DNA from: Nitrospira sp.
GTDB taxonomy: Bacteria; Nitrospirota; Nitrospiria; Nitrospirales; Nitrospiraceae
Length of the DNA stretch: 64,000 nt
Direction of reading: 5' to 3'
NCBI GenBank assembly: GCA_022843785.1
Contig: JALHMZ010000008.1
Location: forward strand, 1 to 64,000
How positions within the stretch are numbered: position 1 is the stretch's first letter; the number at the start of each line of letters is the position of its first letter. A model generated the notes under the pieces. It saw nothing but the letters and a program-made list of their open reading frames with translations, was not told the origin of the DNA and made no database searches. Positions 50,275-61,400 of the stretch are shown one piece after another. The position numbers and the translations under genes are program-made.

Positions 50275-51249
50275 TCAGCGTGCGGTAGATGCTGAAGCCG
50301 GTCTCATGTCACGCGCGCCTGGCCGTGCGGCGGTCCTCATCCGCACATGCACGTCGATCGGTTCCAATCCCACGCCTTCGGGGAAGGGAGGAAACGGTTG
50401 GGCATGGACGACGGCATAAATGCCGGCCTCGTTGATTTCGCGCGAGCCGGAGCCCTTTTCAATCTGGATCAATTGAGCCCGCCCGTTCGGGTACATGCGA
50501 AACCGAACATGAACGGTTTCGCTTGACGGAGCATGGCGCACCTGGTGCGCCGTGCGGCCCCAGCTTTGGCTCAGAAGCGCGCTGACATGTCGCCAATAGG
50601 CCGGTCCCGGTCCAGGTCCCGGGGTAGGCAATGGCAACAGGTTTTCTTCTGCTAGCGAGTTGTCGGCGATGGGTGTCGCCTCGGGCCGAGGGTCCTCGTC
50701 GTCGGTGTCTTCCTCGCCGGGCTCGTACAGACGTGGAGGGGGAAGATCGTCGTGGTTGCTTTGCGGTACAGATGTTTCCAACGTGACGTAGACGATCCGT
50801 TTCATCACCCGCTCCGGTTTCTTGCCGGCCTGAGCTCGAGCGAAGGTGACTTGGATGCGCGCGACTTTTGGAGACACGGAGAGTTTCCCCGGGGCAATGG
50901 GTTCGAGAATGGCGGTGGCGTGCATCTCCTTGGAGCGGGAATCCGGTTCCATCGTGACGATCTGCCGTTCGAAGTGGATTGATTCACAAATGGCGATCAA
51001 AGGGGTATGGTCCTGAACAGTTCCGTAGAGCGTCAGCGACAATTTCAGCGGGTTGCCGACGCGAATATCTCCGGACGTGTCCAGACCGGCAAAATCAAAA
51101 GCGACCCAACGGTTTTCCTGTGAGACCGGTTGCCCCACGTTGGAAGGGGACGCGGCGTGAAGTTCCGGCTGGAAGAAGGCAGGCCCGCCCGAGGATGCCC
51201 AAAGAAGGCCGGCCATGAGCGCAACAGATCGAAAGCGTGGAAGGCGCAT
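50275..51249 (-). CDS. Exported protein with TonB-like C-terminal domain
   Basis: A 324-residue protein. Signal peptide: RSVALMAGLLWASSGGPAFF. Residues 35-165 (VAFDFAGLDTSGDIRVGNPLKLSLTLYGTV... IVYVTLETSVPQ) are strand-rich. An acidic/Pro linker follows (EPGEEDTDDEDPRPEAT, PTPGPGPGPAYW). Residues 225-310 (WRHVSALLSQSWGRTAHQ... VHVRFRMYPNGRAQLIQIEKGSGSREINEAGIYAVVHAQPFPPFPEGVGLEPIDVHVRMR) are a TonB/TolA C-terminal fold. It has no cytoplasmic anchor helix at the start, unlike TonB itself. Role uncertain. Confidence 0.78.
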   Translation of the reverse strand: MRLPRFRSVALMAGLLWASSGGPAFFQPELHAASPSNVGQPVSQENRWVAFDFAGLDTSGDIRVGNPLKLSLTLYGTVQDHTPLIAICESIHFERQIVTMEPDSRSKEMHATAILEPIAPGKLSVSPKVARIQVTFARAQAGKKPERVMKRIVYVTLETSVPQSNHDDLPPPRLYEPGEEDTDDEDPRPEATPIADNSLAEENLLPLPTPGPGPGPAYWRHVSALLSQSWGRTAHQVRHAPSSETVHVRFRMYPNGRAQLIQIEKGSGSREINEAGIYAVVHAQPFPPFPEGVGLEPIDVHVRMRTAARPGARDMRPASASTAR

Positions 51250-51588
51250 GTTCTCGGCATCCTACTCATCGTGGCGATGTCATGCAAGCCGTGGCAAACG
51301 TAGTGGCATGAGAGTCCGGTACCCAGTTGTCCGGAAGCAAGTTCTTTGTGAAGCGTAGAATGGCGGGACGACACGGGAGCGTCTCTCATTGTTTTTGTCT
51401 GCGACAGGCGAGAACGCATCACCGTTCGACAGGCTCACGGTCCTGAGCAGCGTCGAAGGACGAGATACGAACAACAACGAACAGAGCCGCAGCTCTGCTG
51501 CTTTTCGGGTTGCACAGATGGATGGCTATACGAACTTTGCTGGGCTGATCAGGATGCCCAATGTACGGAGTTGGTATAGAATGGTTCC
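51250..51588. other. Intergenic region with a hairpin repeat
   Basis: No gene is supported in these 339 bases. It holds the 33-base hairpin repeat at 51425-51457. A weak ribosome site may be present before the tdh ATG at 51589; none is obvious. Confidence 0.45.
51425..51457. repeat. REP-like hairpin, 33 bp
   Basis: TTCGAC and GTCGAA enclose GCTCA and TGAGC, giving a two-step stem around CGGTCC. Hairpins of this design recur in intergenic DNA of many proteobacterial and Nitrospira genomes. Only one copy is in this window. Confidence 0.65.
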
Positions 51589-52623
51589 ATGAGAGCCCTG
51601 GTCAAAACAACGACTGCGCCGGGTTTGACTGCGACGAGTTGGCCGGACCCCGTTCCAGGCCCGCGCGAGGTTGTCGTCAAGGTTGCCGCGACCTCGCTGT
51701 GTGGAACTGACGCCCATATTTATCGGTGGGACGAGTGGGCTCAAGGGCGTGTCCATCCTCCACGTATTATCGGCCATGAGTTATGCGGCCATGTGGTGGA
51801 GGCGGGGCGTGAAGTATCGCTGGTGAAGGTCGGCGATTATGTCGCAGCGGAATCACATATTACGTGTGGTGCGTGTTTTCAATGCCGAACCGGGCAGGCG
51901 CATGTCTGCAAGCAATACCGAATCCTTGGCATCGATTGCGACGGCTCGTATGCCGAGTATGTCACGCTGCCCGAAGGTGTCTTGTGGCGCACCGCTCCGG
52001 AGATTCCTCCGGAGTTCGCCTGTGTTCAGGAACCCCTCGGGAACGCCGTCGATGCTGCTCTCGCCGAAGACCTCACCGGCCATACGGTGTTGGTGACGGG
52101 CTGTGGACCGACCGGCCTGTTTGCTATCGCCGTCGCCCGCGTATCGGGCGCAGCTGTCATTATCGCGACCGATACGAGCGAGTATCGTCTGGGATTGGCC
52201 AAACAAGTGGGTGCAGATCTCACGGTGAATGTGAAGACCGCTCATCTTGAGGCAGTCAATGAGGCGATTCATGAGCTGACGGCCGGTGAAGGGGTTGATG
52301 CAGCGTTGGAAATGTCGGGCAACCCTGCCGCGCTGCATCAAGCCTTTCGTGCCGTGAAAAACGGCGGGCGAGTGACTCTTTTCGGGATTCCAACCGGCCA
52401 GGTATGCTTCGACCTTCCCAATGAAATTATATTTAAGGGCATTCGCGTGTATGGAGTGACAGGCCGGCGTTTGTTCGGGACGTGGTATAGGCTGGCGGGG
52501 CTCTTCAAAGCAGGCCTGAATATCCGACCGGTGATTACGCACTCCTTTCCAATGGCTGAATTCGCGACAGGATTCGATTTGATCCAGTCCGGGCAATGCG
52601 GGAAAGTGGTGTTGATTCCGTAG
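51589..52623 (+). CDS. tdh: L-threonine 3-dehydrogenase
   Basis: A 344-residue zinc enzyme oxidising threonine to 2-amino-3-ketobutyrate. Catalytic zinc: Cys in TSLCGTDAHIYRWDEWAQG and His in IGHELCGHV; structural zinc: CGACFQCRTGQAHVC. NAD site: VTGCGPTGLFAIAVARVSGA. YRWDEWAQGRV is specific to Tdh. The next gene, kbl, splits the product, so the pair converts threonine to glycine and acetyl-CoA. The two are separated by an 82-base palindromic period-7 repeat. No ribosome site is obvious at 51589. Confidence 0.95.
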   Translation: MRALVKTTTAPGLTATSWPDPVPGPREVVVKVAATSLCGTDAHIYRWDEWAQGRVHPPRIIGHELCGHVVEAGREVSLVKVGDYVAAESHITCGACFQCRTGQAHVCKQYRILGIDCDGSYAEYVTLPEGVLWRTAPEIPPEFACVQEPLGNAVDAALAEDLTGHTVLVTGCGPTGLFAIAVARVSGAAVIIATDTSEYRLGLAKQVGADLTVNVKTAHLEAVNEAIHELTAGEGVDAALEMSGNPAALHQAFRAVKNGGRVTLFGIPTGQVCFDLPNEIIFKGIRVYGVTGRRLFGTWYRLAGLFKAGLNIRPVITHSFPMAEFATGFDLIQSGQCGKVVLIP

Positions 52624-52624
52624 T

Positions 52625-52706
52625 AGGACTGAGGCGCGAGGACTGAGGGCCGAGTGAAAAACAAGATTTCCTCTTACTCAGTCCTCAGCACTCGAACCTC
52701 AGTCCT
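52625..52706. repeat. Period-7 palindromic repeat, 82 bp
   Basis: Its reverse complement matches 26988-27071 in both arms (AGGACTG AGG at one end, CTCAGTCCT at the other). It lies between tdh and kbl, two genes of one pathway, so transcripts would carry a large hairpin. Confidence 0.85.
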
Positions 52707-52715
52707 GGTTTAGCC

Positions 52716-53906
52716 ATGGCCTACCATTCTCTTAGACAAGCTCTCGACGAACAACTTGCCGACATCCGCGCGAAAGGCCTCTACAAGTCCGAGCGGCGCA
52801 TCCTGGGGCCGCAAGGCTCGGATATTCTGGTGGATCGAGGCCCGGTCCTGAATCTTTGCGCTAATAATTATCTCGGATTGGCAAATCACCCGGAGATAGT
52901 TCAGGCGGCTATGGACGGCTTGAAGACCCACGGGTACGGGATGGCTTCGGTGCGCTTTATCTGCGGCACACAGGATCTGCATAAACGGCTGGAACGGGCA
53001 ATCAGCGAGTTTCTCGGCACCGAGGACACGATTCTCTATAGTTCCTGTTTCGATGCCAACGGAGGATTATTCGAAGCGCTGGTGGACGAGCGCGATGCCG
53101 TTATCAGCGATGCGTTGAACCATGCCAGCCTGATCGACGGTATCCGGCTGTGTAAGGCGACACGATTGCGATATGCCCATTCGGACATGGGTGAGCTTGA
53201 AGGGCGATTAAAGGCGTCGCAAGACAGCCGGCTGCGGCTCATCGTGACCGACGGAGTGTTTTCGATGGATGGGGATTTGGCCAGGCTTGACCGGATCATC
53301 GACCTCGCCGAGCGGTACGATGCGGCGGTGGTAGTGGACGACAGCCATGCGACCGGTGTTCTCGGCCCCCGGGGGAGGGGCACACCGGCCCATTACGGCC
53401 TGGCTGATCGCGTGGACATTGTCACCAGCACGCTGGGAAAGACGCTGGGTGGGGCTACGGGAGGATTTACATCGGGCAAGGCTGACCTCATCGAATTGCT
53501 TCGTCAGCGGTCGAGACCTTATCTGTTCTCGAATGCGCTGCCACCTGTTGTGTCGGCCGGAGCCTTGCGCGCGCTCGATCTCGTGGCGAAAGGGGATGAG
53601 TTGCGTGAGCGGCTCCACGCCAACGCGGTATTTTTTCGCGCCCAGCTGACTGCGCTGGGATTCCGTCTCATTCCTGGTGAACATCCCATTATCCCTGTCA
53701 TGTTGGGCGAAGCGGCCCTCGCCACCTCGATGGCCGAGGCCTTATTGGACGAGGCTGTCTACGTGGTCGGCTTTAGTTACCCTGTTGTTCCGGATGGCCG
53801 AGCCAGAATCAGGGTTCAGATGTCGGCGGCCCACACGAGTGTTCAGCTGGAACGGGCCGTGGAGGCCTTTGCGAAGGTAGGCCGGGCGCTGGCCGTCATT
53901 CAGTGA
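52716..53906 (+). CDS. kbl: Glycine C-acetyltransferase (2-amino-3-ketobutyrate CoA ligase)
   Basis: A 396-residue PLP enzyme. [14 protein letters not shown] and [19 protein letters not shown] are family signatures; the PLP lysine is in [15 protein letters not shown], and [18 protein letters not shown] holds the cofactor Asp/His. It cleaves aminoketobutyrate with CoA to glycine and acetyl-CoA. It follows tdh. Confidence 0.96.
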   Translation: MAYHSLRQALDEQLADIRAKGLYKSERRILGPQGSDILVDRGPVLNLCANNYLGLANHPEIVQAAMDGLKTHGYGMASVRFICGTQDLHKRLERAISEFLGTEDTILYSSCFDANGGLFEALVDERDAVISDALNHASLIDGIRLCKATRLRYAHSDMGELEGRLKASQDSRLRLIVTDGVFSMDGDLARLDRIIDLAERYDAAVVVDDSHATGVLGPRGRGTPAHYGLADRVDIVTSTLGKTLGGATGGFTSGKADLIELLRQRSRPYLFSNALPPVVSAGALRALDLVAKGDELRERLHANAVFFRAQLTALGFRLIPGEHPIIPVMLGEAALATSMAEALLDEAVYVVGFSYPVVPDGRARIRVQMSAAHTSVQLERAVEAFAKVGRALAVIQ

Positions 53907-53982
53907 AACCTGCCGATCCGAATTGACTTTTTGCAGTCGTCCCAGTATTCTCCACTCCTTTCTCAGAGAAGGAGCGAGGGGT

Positions 53983-54459
53983 ATGAAAGTCATTCTGCAA
54001 GAGACGATGGACGGGGTGGGGCACCTCGGCGATGTCATCAACGTGGCCGATGGATTTGCCAGGAATTTCCTGTTGCCTCGCCGCAAAGCGGTTGAAGCCG
54101 ACAGCCGGAGCATCAAAGCGTTCGAGCATGCCAAACGGGCGGCGGCGGAAAAGGCCAAGAAGGAAAAGCTGGAGATCGAGACTCATGCCAAGAAGGTGTC
54201 GGCGGTGACGCTGACCATCGAGGCGCAAGTGGGCAAGGACGACAAGATGTTCGGTTCGGTGACGGTCAAGGATATTGCTGAAGGATTGGCCGCGCAAGGC
54301 TTCACGGTGGACCGGCGGAAGATTCAATTGGGGCAGCCGATCAAGGAATTGGGAACCGTCACGGTGCCCATCAAGATGCCGAGAGATGTGACGGCCACGG
54401 TGACCGTGTGTGTCGTGAAGAAACAGGAAGTTGAAGCGTCGGCCCAGCCGCAGGATTAA
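53983..54459 (+). CDS. rplI: Ribosomal protein bL9
   Basis: A 158-residue ribosomal protein; ATG 53983 with AAGGAGCGAGG upstream. [36 protein letters not shown] is the N-terminal domain that binds 23S rRNA, joined by a long helix ([21 protein letters not shown]) to the C-terminal domain. The longer open frame from 53923 is only leader. Start of the rplI-glyA-nrdR cluster. Confidence 0.96.
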   Translation: MKVILQETMDGVGHLGDVINVADGFARNFLLPRRKAVEADSRSIKAFEHAKRAAAEKAKKEKLEIETHAKKVSAVTLTIEAQVGKDDKMFGSVTVKDIAEGLAAQGFTVDRRKIQLGQPIKELGTVTVPIKMPRDVTATVTVCVVKKQEVEASAQPQD

Positions 54460-54470
54460 GAGAGAAGAAC

Positions 54471-55733
54471 ATGTACGAGGGAATCGGATCAGCCGATGTT
54501 CTGAAATCCGCGGACCCCGATGTCTACGCGGCGATCGAGGCGGAAGAAACGCGGCAGCGAGACAAGCTGTTGTTGATTGCCTCGGAAAACTTTGCCAGTC
54601 CCGCCGTGTTGGCCGCACAGGGTTCTGTGTTGACCAACAAGTATGCGGAGGGGTATCCCGGCAGACGGTATTACGGCGGGTGTCAGCACGCGGACACGGT
54701 CGAAGACCTGGCGATTCAGCGGTGCAAGGAGATCTTCGGAGCCGACCATGTCAACGTGCAGCCGCATTCCGGTTCGCAGGCCAACATGGCGGCCTACCTG
54801 TCGGTATTGAAGCCGGGTGACACGATTCTTGGGATGGATCTGGCCCAAGGGGGACATCTGACTCATGGAAGCAAAGTCAACTTCTCCGGTATTCTCTTTC
54901 GCGTATTTTCATACGGAGTCGATAGGCAGACAGAAACGATCGATTATGATGCCGTGCAGAAAGCCGCTGAGGAATGCAGGCCCCGCATGATCGTGGTGGG
55001 CGCCAGTGCGTATGCCCGCGTATTGGACTTCCCACGATTTCAAGCCATCGCCAAATCAGTCGGCGCATACCTATTAGTCGATATTGCCCACATTGCCGGT
55101 CTTATTGCCGCAGGGCTGCATCCCAATCCCGTACCCTATGCTGATTTTGTAACCACGACGACGCATAAGACTCTTCGGGGCCCGCGCGGCGGGGTCACGA
55201 TGTGCAAGGCCGAGTATGCGAAGGGCGTCGACAAGCTGGTGTTCCCTGGTTTGCAGGGCGGGCCTCTTATGCATGTGATTGCGGCCAAAGCCGTCGCGTT
55301 CAAGGAAGCCTTGTCTCCCTCGTTCAAGCGCTATCAACAGCAGGTTCTGACCAATGCGAAAGCGTTGGCACAAGGGCTGATGGACCACGGGTACAAGATT
55401 GTTTCCGGCGGGACCGATACCCATCTCATGTTGGTTAATCTCTCGAATAAGGGGATTACGGGGAAGGATGCCGATGCGGCACTTGATGCGGCGGGTATTA
55501 TCCTGAACAAGAATGCCGTCCCCTACGACGAAAAGCCGCCGGCGGTGGCCAGCGGAATCCGGCTGGGTTCTCCGATCGTTTCGACGCGAGGGATGCGGGA
55601 GCCGGAGATGAAACACATTGTGAAGTTGGTTGATCGTGTGCTGCAGCACCCGCAAGAACCGGCGGTGCTGGAAGAAGTTCGCCTGGAAGCCAAAGCACTG
55701 TGCAACCGGTTCCCTATCTTTCATTCCTACTGA
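54471..55733 (+). CDS. glyA: Serine hydroxymethyltransferase
   Basis: A 420-residue PLP enzyme that interconverts serine and glycine with tetrahydrofolate, in the cytosol. [51 protein letters not shown] and the PLP lysine in [15 protein letters not shown] are visible. It could use glycine made by tdh-kbl, joining threonine catabolism to C1 metabolism. It begins 11 bases after rplI and leads to nrdR. Confidence 0.98.
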   Translation: MYEGIGSADVLKSADPDVYAAIEAEETRQRDKLLLIASENFASPAVLAAQGSVLTNKYAEGYPGRRYYGGCQHADTVEDLAIQRCKEIFGADHVNVQPHSGSQANMAAYLSVLKPGDTILGMDLAQGGHLTHGSKVNFSGILFRVFSYGVDRQTETIDYDAVQKAAEECRPRMIVVGASAYARVLDFPRFQAIAKSVGAYLLVDIAHIAGLIAAGLHPNPVPYADFVTTTTHKTLRGPRGGVTMCKAEYAKGVDKLVFPGLQGGPLMHVIAAKAVAFKEALSPSFKRYQQQVLTNAKALAQGLMDHGYKIVSGGTDTHLMLVNLSNKGITGKDADAALDAAGIILNKNAVPYDEKPPAVASGIRLGSPIVSTRGMREPEMKHIVKLVDRVLQHPQEPAVLEEVRLEAKALCNRFPIFHSY

Positions 55734-55766
55734 CGAGTCCCCATTCATGAGCCAGGGTCACCGCCT

Positions 55767-56231
55767 GTGAAATGTCCCTTCTGCGATGAGCTGGAAGACA
55801 AGGTGGTCGACTCGCGGATGGCCAAGGAAGGCGAAGTCATCCGCCGCCGCCGCGAGTGCATGGGGTGCCGCCGCCGCTACACCACATATGAGCGGGTCGA
55901 GGAGATTCTCCCGGTTGTCGTCAAGAAAGACGGCCGCCGCGAGTCATTTGACCGGGCCAAGATCCTTTCCGGGATTAAGAAAGCCTGTGAGAAACGGCCG
56001 ATCAGCACCGCGACGATTGAAGACGCAGCCGATCGGATCGAAAAGCGGATCCAGGAGATGGGCGAGAGCGAAATTAAAAGCCGGGTGGTAGGCGAAGAAG
56101 TGATGAAAGAGCTGCATCAGCTGGATCAGGTCGCCTATGTCCGGTTTGCGTCGGTGTATCGTGAGTTCAAGGACATTGATCAGTTCATGGATGAGCTGAA
56201 AATTCTGGCTCAACAGCGCCGCGAACGTTGA
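55767..56231 (+). CDS. nrdR: Transcriptional repressor NrdR
   Basis: A 154-residue protein from GTG 55767. The N-terminus is a zinc ribbon ([32 protein letters not shown]) and the rest is an ATP cone ([29 protein letters not shown]). NrdR senses nucleotides and represses ribonucleotide reductase genes, none of which lies here. The glyA-nrdR order is common in bacteria. Confidence 0.96.
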   Translation: MKCPFCDELEDKVVDSRMAKEGEVIRRRRECMGCRRRYTTYERVEEILPVVVKKDGRRESFDRAKILSGIKKACEKRPISTATIEDAADRIEKRIQEMGESEIKSRVVGEEVMKELHQLDQVAYVRFASVYREFKDIDQFMDELKILAQQRRER

Positions 56232-56338
56232 GTTCTGGTTCTTTGAGCCGCCTTCTCGTTTCTCTGCGTCACCCCCGACTGAAGTAAGCGGCCTCGATCG
56301 TCCGTCCCAGCGAACAGTGTGCGCGGAGCGTCGAAGAC

Positions 56339-57451
56339 ATGGCCACCCTGCAATCTCAGCGCAATCGGCGAAAAAAGACGAGTTCCGGCACCACCAATGT
56401 CGCCATCATCGGCGCAGGCCGTGGCGGCACGGCGCTGATGGAAATCTTTGCGGACGACCCCCTCGTGCGGATCGTCGGAGTGGCAGAGGTTGACCAGCAG
56501 GCACCCGGAGTGACCCTTGCCAAGCAGCTGGGAATTCCGGTCACCCGAGACTATCGGCAGTTGCTGGCGATGGAACGGGTTGATTTGATTATCGATGTGT
56601 CAGGTAATGCCGAAGTGTGGCAACTGCTTCAGGACTTCCATCGGATGGGCGTGACGATCATCGGGGGCGCCAGCGCCAAATTCATGTGGGAGCTGATCGA
56701 GGCCCGTATCCGTGCGACAGCGGAGATCGAACGGACGCTCAACAAGTATCAGTCCCTCTATCGGTTGTATGTCAAAGAGACTGGTGCGGCGGTGACGGAT
56801 GAGCGCACCCGCATTGCCTGTGACATCCACGACGGGTTCATCCAAAGCTTGGCGGGTGTCAATTTCAAGCTCGATCTGTGCCTGCAGCTGATGCGAAAAA
56901 ATCCGAAAGCCGGGCTGGCCACCATCAAAGAGAGCAAGGCGCAACTCAAACTCGCGATTCAGGAAGCCCGCCAGGTGATCTTCAACCTGAGGCCGCTTCA
57001 TTACGACAAGATGGAATTGATTCCTGCGTTGACCAACTATCTCAAGTCGTATGAGATTGAGTCGCATATTGCTGCTAAGTTCACTGTCACGGGCGATGAG
57101 CAGACCCTCTTTCCCCGGACCAAGATCTTCCTCTTCCGCATCATTCAGGAGGCCTTGAGCAACGTCCATAAACATGCAAAGGCGGATCGGGTGTCGATCC
57201 GGCTGGAGATCGGTCTGGAAATGCTGCGGGTTACGATCACCGACAACGGTGTGGGGTTCGATATGGAGACTGTCCTGCGCGATCCTGAGAAGTGGGACCA
57301 TTTCGGAATCAAAGGGATTTTGGAGCGGGCCAGGCTGGTCGGCGGAGAAGGGCGTGTCGAATCCAAAAAGGGACGAGGTACAAAGGTCGTCGTCGAAGTG
57401 CCGTTGTTCGATAAGGACAAGAGGGAGGATGCGAGTCATGGAGAAAATTAA
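56339..57451 (+). CDS. Sensor histidine kinase with Rossmann-type N-terminal domain
   Basis: A 370-residue soluble kinase. Residues 18-125 look like a dinucleotide-binding fold: VAIIGAGRGGTALMEIFADDPLVRIVGVAEVD, then VDLIIDVSGNAEVWQLL, then VTIIGGASAKFMWEL. Residues 130-240 are the dimerisation/phosphoacceptor domain of the NarX/DegS type (RIACDIHDGFIQSLAGVNFKLDLCL, His in DIHD); residues 255-360 are the ATPase (IIQEALSNVHKHAKA; DNGVGFDM; GIKGILERARLVGGEG). It has no membrane segment, so it would sense a cytosolic signal, perhaps NAD(P)(H) or CoA-type ligands. It overlaps its response regulator by 14 bases. Confidence 0.88.
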   Translation: MATLQSQRNRRKKTSSGTTNVAIIGAGRGGTALMEIFADDPLVRIVGVAEVDQQAPGVTLAKQLGIPVTRDYRQLLAMERVDLIIDVSGNAEVWQLLQDFHRMGVTIIGGASAKFMWELIEARIRATAEIERTLNKYQSLYRLYVKETGAAVTDERTRIACDIHDGFIQSLAGVNFKLDLCLQLMRKNPKAGLATIKESKAQLKLAIQEARQVIFNLRPLHYDKMELIPALTNYLKSYEIESHIAAKFTVTGDEQTLFPRTKIFLFRIIQEALSNVHKHAKADRVSIRLEIGLEMLRVTITDNGVGFDMETVLRDPEKWDHFGIKGILERARLVGGEGRVESKKGRGTKVVVEVPLFDKDKREDASHGEN

Positions 57452-58109
57452 GGTGTTGATCGCCGACGATCATCGTGTCGTCCGTGAAGGTCTGGCGGCG
57501 ATTCTCAAGACCAAGGACGACATCCATGTCCTGGGCGAGGCGCAAGACGGCATTGAGGCGGTGGAAAAGGCCCGCGCCCTGCTTCCGGACGTGATTTTAA
57601 TGGATGTCAGCATGCCGCGGATGGGCGGTGTCGAGGCGACCAGACAGATCAAGCGCGAGTTTCCGCACATCGGCATCGTGGCCCTGACGATGTATGAGGA
57701 ACAGCAGTACATCTTTGATCTGGTTCGGGCCGGCGCCACAGGCTACTTGCTCAAGGATTCGGAGTCGTCGCAGATCGTCGCCGCCATTCGGGCGATTTCT
57801 CGCGGCGAATCGCTCATTCATCCGTCCGTCGCCAGCAAGATTTTGGCAGAGTTTTCGCTGATGGCCCAGAAGAAGGGCAAAAAGTCGGCTTGGGCCGAGC
57901 ACGATTTGACCGAGCGGGAGATTACCGTCCTCCGATTGGTCGCCGATGGAAAAACGAACAAGGAGATTGCCAATAATCTCGACTTGAGTGAAAAGACTGT
58001 GAAGAATCACGTCCGAAACATTTTCCACAAGCTGCAAGTGTATGATCGCACGCAAGCCGCCATTCTTGCGATCCGCAAAGGACTCATCGAATTGGATCCT
58101 CGCCCATAA
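57438..58109 (+). CDS. NarL/FixJ-family response regulator
   Basis: A 223-residue protein; ATG 57438 with GGGAGGA upstream. Receiver: KVLIADDHRVVREGLAAIL (Asp pair), ILMDVSMPRMGGVEA (phosphoacceptor Asp) and GYLLKDS (Lys). C-terminus: LuxR-type helix-turn-helix (LTEREITVLRLVADGKTNKEIANNLDLSEKTVKNHVRNIFHKLQV). Paired with the kinase upstream by a 14-base overlap. Targets unknown. Confidence 0.96.
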   Translation: MEKIKVLIADDHRVVREGLAAILKTKDDIHVLGEAQDGIEAVEKARALLPDVILMDVSMPRMGGVEATRQIKREFPHIGIVALTMYEEQQYIFDLVRAGATGYLLKDSESSQIVAAIRAISRGESLIHPSVASKILAEFSLMAQKKGKKSAWAEHDLTEREITVLRLVADGKTNKEIANNLDLSEKTVKNHVRNIFHKLQVYDRTQAAILAIRKGLIELDPRP

Positions 58110-58219
58110 GTCCGCTTCGCCGCCCGTCTTTCATCAACCCTGCTGCGACTGCTCCGCAGACGCTGCGAGGCGAGCCCCGTTTTGTCGAAAGCCGTTACTG
58201 CATGGCGTATGGCTGAACC

Positions 58220-58316
58220 GGAATTAGTTGTGGGTGGTGAGTGGCACGTGACGAGGCGCACACCGCCATTGGCTGCTACCCCGGACGCCTCATCCCCTCA
58301 CCCTCACCATCGAATG
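58220..58316. repeat. Period-7 repeat within the spacer upstream of the hybrid kinase
   Basis: GTGGGTG GTGAGTG on one arm and CGCCTCA, TCCCCTC, ACCCTCA on the other, in a 7-base step, form an imperfect palindrome. The remaining parts of the 358-base spacer (58110-58467) contain no gene. Confidence 0.6.
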
Positions 58317-58467
58317 GTATCAGTGATCCGTGCGTGTTCCCCGCGACCTACAAGCTGGTTGTGCTGAAATACGAGAACTGTAATTTTCTTGTTCCGGCAG
58401 GAAAGTCCGGTAGGATCGATTTCTGCGATCTCACTCATTATTGGGCTGGTATCCGGAGCAGTTTGGT

Positions 58468-61400
58468 ATGCCGTCAGAACACAGAGGCTCGTTCGTTGAG
58501 TCGGTGGGTCGATCGGTTCGAGGGTTGTTAGGCCGTTTGACGGGTCTTTTTCTTCTATTGGCAGTGAGCCCGCTGGTCATCGCATCGGTCCTCATCCTAC
58601 ATAACGGGCAAGCAGCCTTGGAAGAGAATATCGGCCTCCAGCTTTCGGCTCAGGCTGAGCATATTGCTGAGAGCCTCGATCATCTGAGGGCCAACAGGCA
58701 GGCCTCACTGAAGGATTGGGCGAAACTGTCTGTGATGCATGATCTGACTGAAGGTGATGCAGGCGGGCGTATCACTGAGACATTGACTGCGCTGGCACAG
58801 GGGCAATCGGTCTGGAGTTCGTTGATGGCCATCTCACCGGGTGGGAAAGTGGTGGCGGCGAGCTCTCCTGATCGGATCGGGGAATTGGTAGCAGAGCAGA
58901 TGTGGTTTCAGCACAAACCGACGGATCCGCACCTGAGACGGCAGCCGTTCCAGTGGAAAACGCAGGAGGGAGGCTACTATTTTCTGATGCCGATTTTTCA
59001 CGAAGGGAAATCTCAGCCCTTGATCGGCTATCTGAGCGCCTATTTGGCGCCGCTTCAACTGGATGACCATGTGCGCGGCATACTGTCTCCCTTGTCGTCG
59101 CAGGCTCACGAAGCACAGGGCTCTGTTCTTTTATTCAATGATAAAGAAGGAATGTTATTTTTGAGCCAGCCCGGGCAGACACAGGAGTCTGTTCGAGTCG
59201 CCCATGATTTGTTTTCGCAGGACTGGCTACAAGATTTACGGAAATCTCAGGCCGACATGCCGTCGCCACTTCGCACATGGGCCATCCTCACGGCCAATGA
59301 CGGTCGCCAATTCCTGATCGGGCATACCGGGGAGCAGGGTCGATCAAGAGTGGGAGGCTTGATCGGCGTTGCACGACCGCTTGATCAGGCCTACAAGCCA
59401 ATCTATGGATTGCAAAGACAGATTGTCGGCATCGGGGTTGTGTTAGCCGCCCTCGCGGCGGTGTTAGCCATCTTTGTCGCGACCCGTTTGGGGCGTCCCA
59501 TCGAACAGTTGACCAAGAGTGCAGAGGCTGTGGCCAGCGGCGACTTTGCGCCGAACAGGCTCCCGGTCTGGCGGCAGGACGAAATCGGTTCCCTGGCTCG
59601 GACCTTCGATCGCATGAGAGAGGATCTGCAACTGTTTACCAAGGATCTTGAGGACCGTGTTCAGGCCCGCACGGCCGAGCTGGAATCAGTCAATCGGCAG
59701 CTGCAACGCCAGCACGGCTTTCTCCGGCAGGTGCTCGACATGAATCCCAATTTCATTTTTGCGAAGGACCGGGATGGGCGGTTTACCCTGGCGAATCTGG
59801 CTGTGGCCGATGCGTACGGCACGTCGGTGGATCGCCTTATTGGAAGGACCGATGCTGATTTCGGTGCCCGCGCGGAAGAAGCGGAACGCATTCAACAGGA
59901 TGATCTGGCAGTCGTGGAGGAGGGACAGGAACACGTCATTGCAGAAGAAGCGCTGACCGATGCGACAGGGAAGGTCCGGTGGCTGCGCACCGTCAAACGT
60001 CCGTTAGTCGGGCCGGACGGCCGTCATGACCAAGTGCTGAGTGTGGCGGTGGATATCACTGCCCTGCGGGAGGCCCTTCATGCCGTCAGGTTGAGCGAGC
60101 AGCGTTTCCATCAGATGGTCGGCCAGGTCAAGGATTACTCCATCGTCATGCTTGATCCCGGCGGTCTCGTCGTGCACTGGAACGATGGCGCTCAACGCAT
60201 CATGGGCTACACGGCGGGGGATATTGTCGGTCGGCATTTCTCCTACTTCTATTCCGCCGAGGATGTCGGGGGTGACAAGCCGACACGGCTGCTGGCCCAG
60301 GCGGCCGAGCAGAGGTCGGTCGAGGACGAAGGGTGGCGTTTGCGGAAAGACGGATCGAGATTCTGGGCTCGTGCCGCCATCGCGGCGATTTACGACGAGG
60401 CGGGAAAGCTGATTGGATTCTCCCAACTGACGCGGGACCTGACTGTCCAGAAGGAAGCGGAATCGGACAAGACCTTATTAGAGGCGCAATTGCGGCAAGC
60501 GCAAAAGATGGAAGCAGTCGGCCGATTGGCCGGCGGCGTCGCCCATGACTTCAACAACCTCCTAACCGTTATTTCGGGATTCAGCGAGATATTGCAGATG
60601 AGGATCAAACAGGAGGATCCCCTGCAGCAGGCTGTGCAGGAAATCGTCAAGGCTTCCGGACGGGCCGCCAACCTCACGCAGCAGCTGCTGGCCTTCAGCC
60701 GCAAACAGGTGATTCAGCCGACACAGCTATCGTTGAACGATGTTGTGGCTCAGATAGAAAGGTTATTACGCAAGCTTATCGGGGAGGACATTCAGCTGGA
60801 GCCTGTGTTCGCGGACGATCTTGCGTCGGTGAAAGCAGATCGCGGGCAAATGGATCAAGTCATCATGAACCTCGCAGTCAACGCGCGGGACGCGATGCCC
60901 AAAGGCGGGCGCCTGCTTCTCCACACCGACAATGTTGTCATCACACCAGAACTTGGTGAACCGACAGGTATCGTCAAGCCCGGCCGCTATGCCTGTTTGG
61001 AAGTCCGCGATACCGGCTGTGGAATGGACGAGGAGACGAAGGCGCGGGTGTTTGAACCGTTTTTCACGACGAAAGAATCCGGTAAGGGGACAGGACTCGG
61101 GCTGTCGACCGTGTATGGTATCGTCAAACAGAGCGGCGGCTTTGTCACAGTCGAGAGTGAATTGGGTAAAGGTGCGTCGTTTCGTGTCTATTTCCCTGCG
61201 GTTGAGACGGAGTCGCCGGCAGAGCCTCAGGCCGACGGGACCCGTCTGATTAAACCGTTCTGCAAGGAAAAGGAAGCCACGATCCTGCTGGTGGAAGACG
61301 AAGCCGGCATCCGGAGGTTGTTTCAGGAACTGCTGGCATCCTATGGGTACAAGGTCCTTACCGCGCATGATGGCGAAGCGGGTGTCACGGTCGGCAATTC

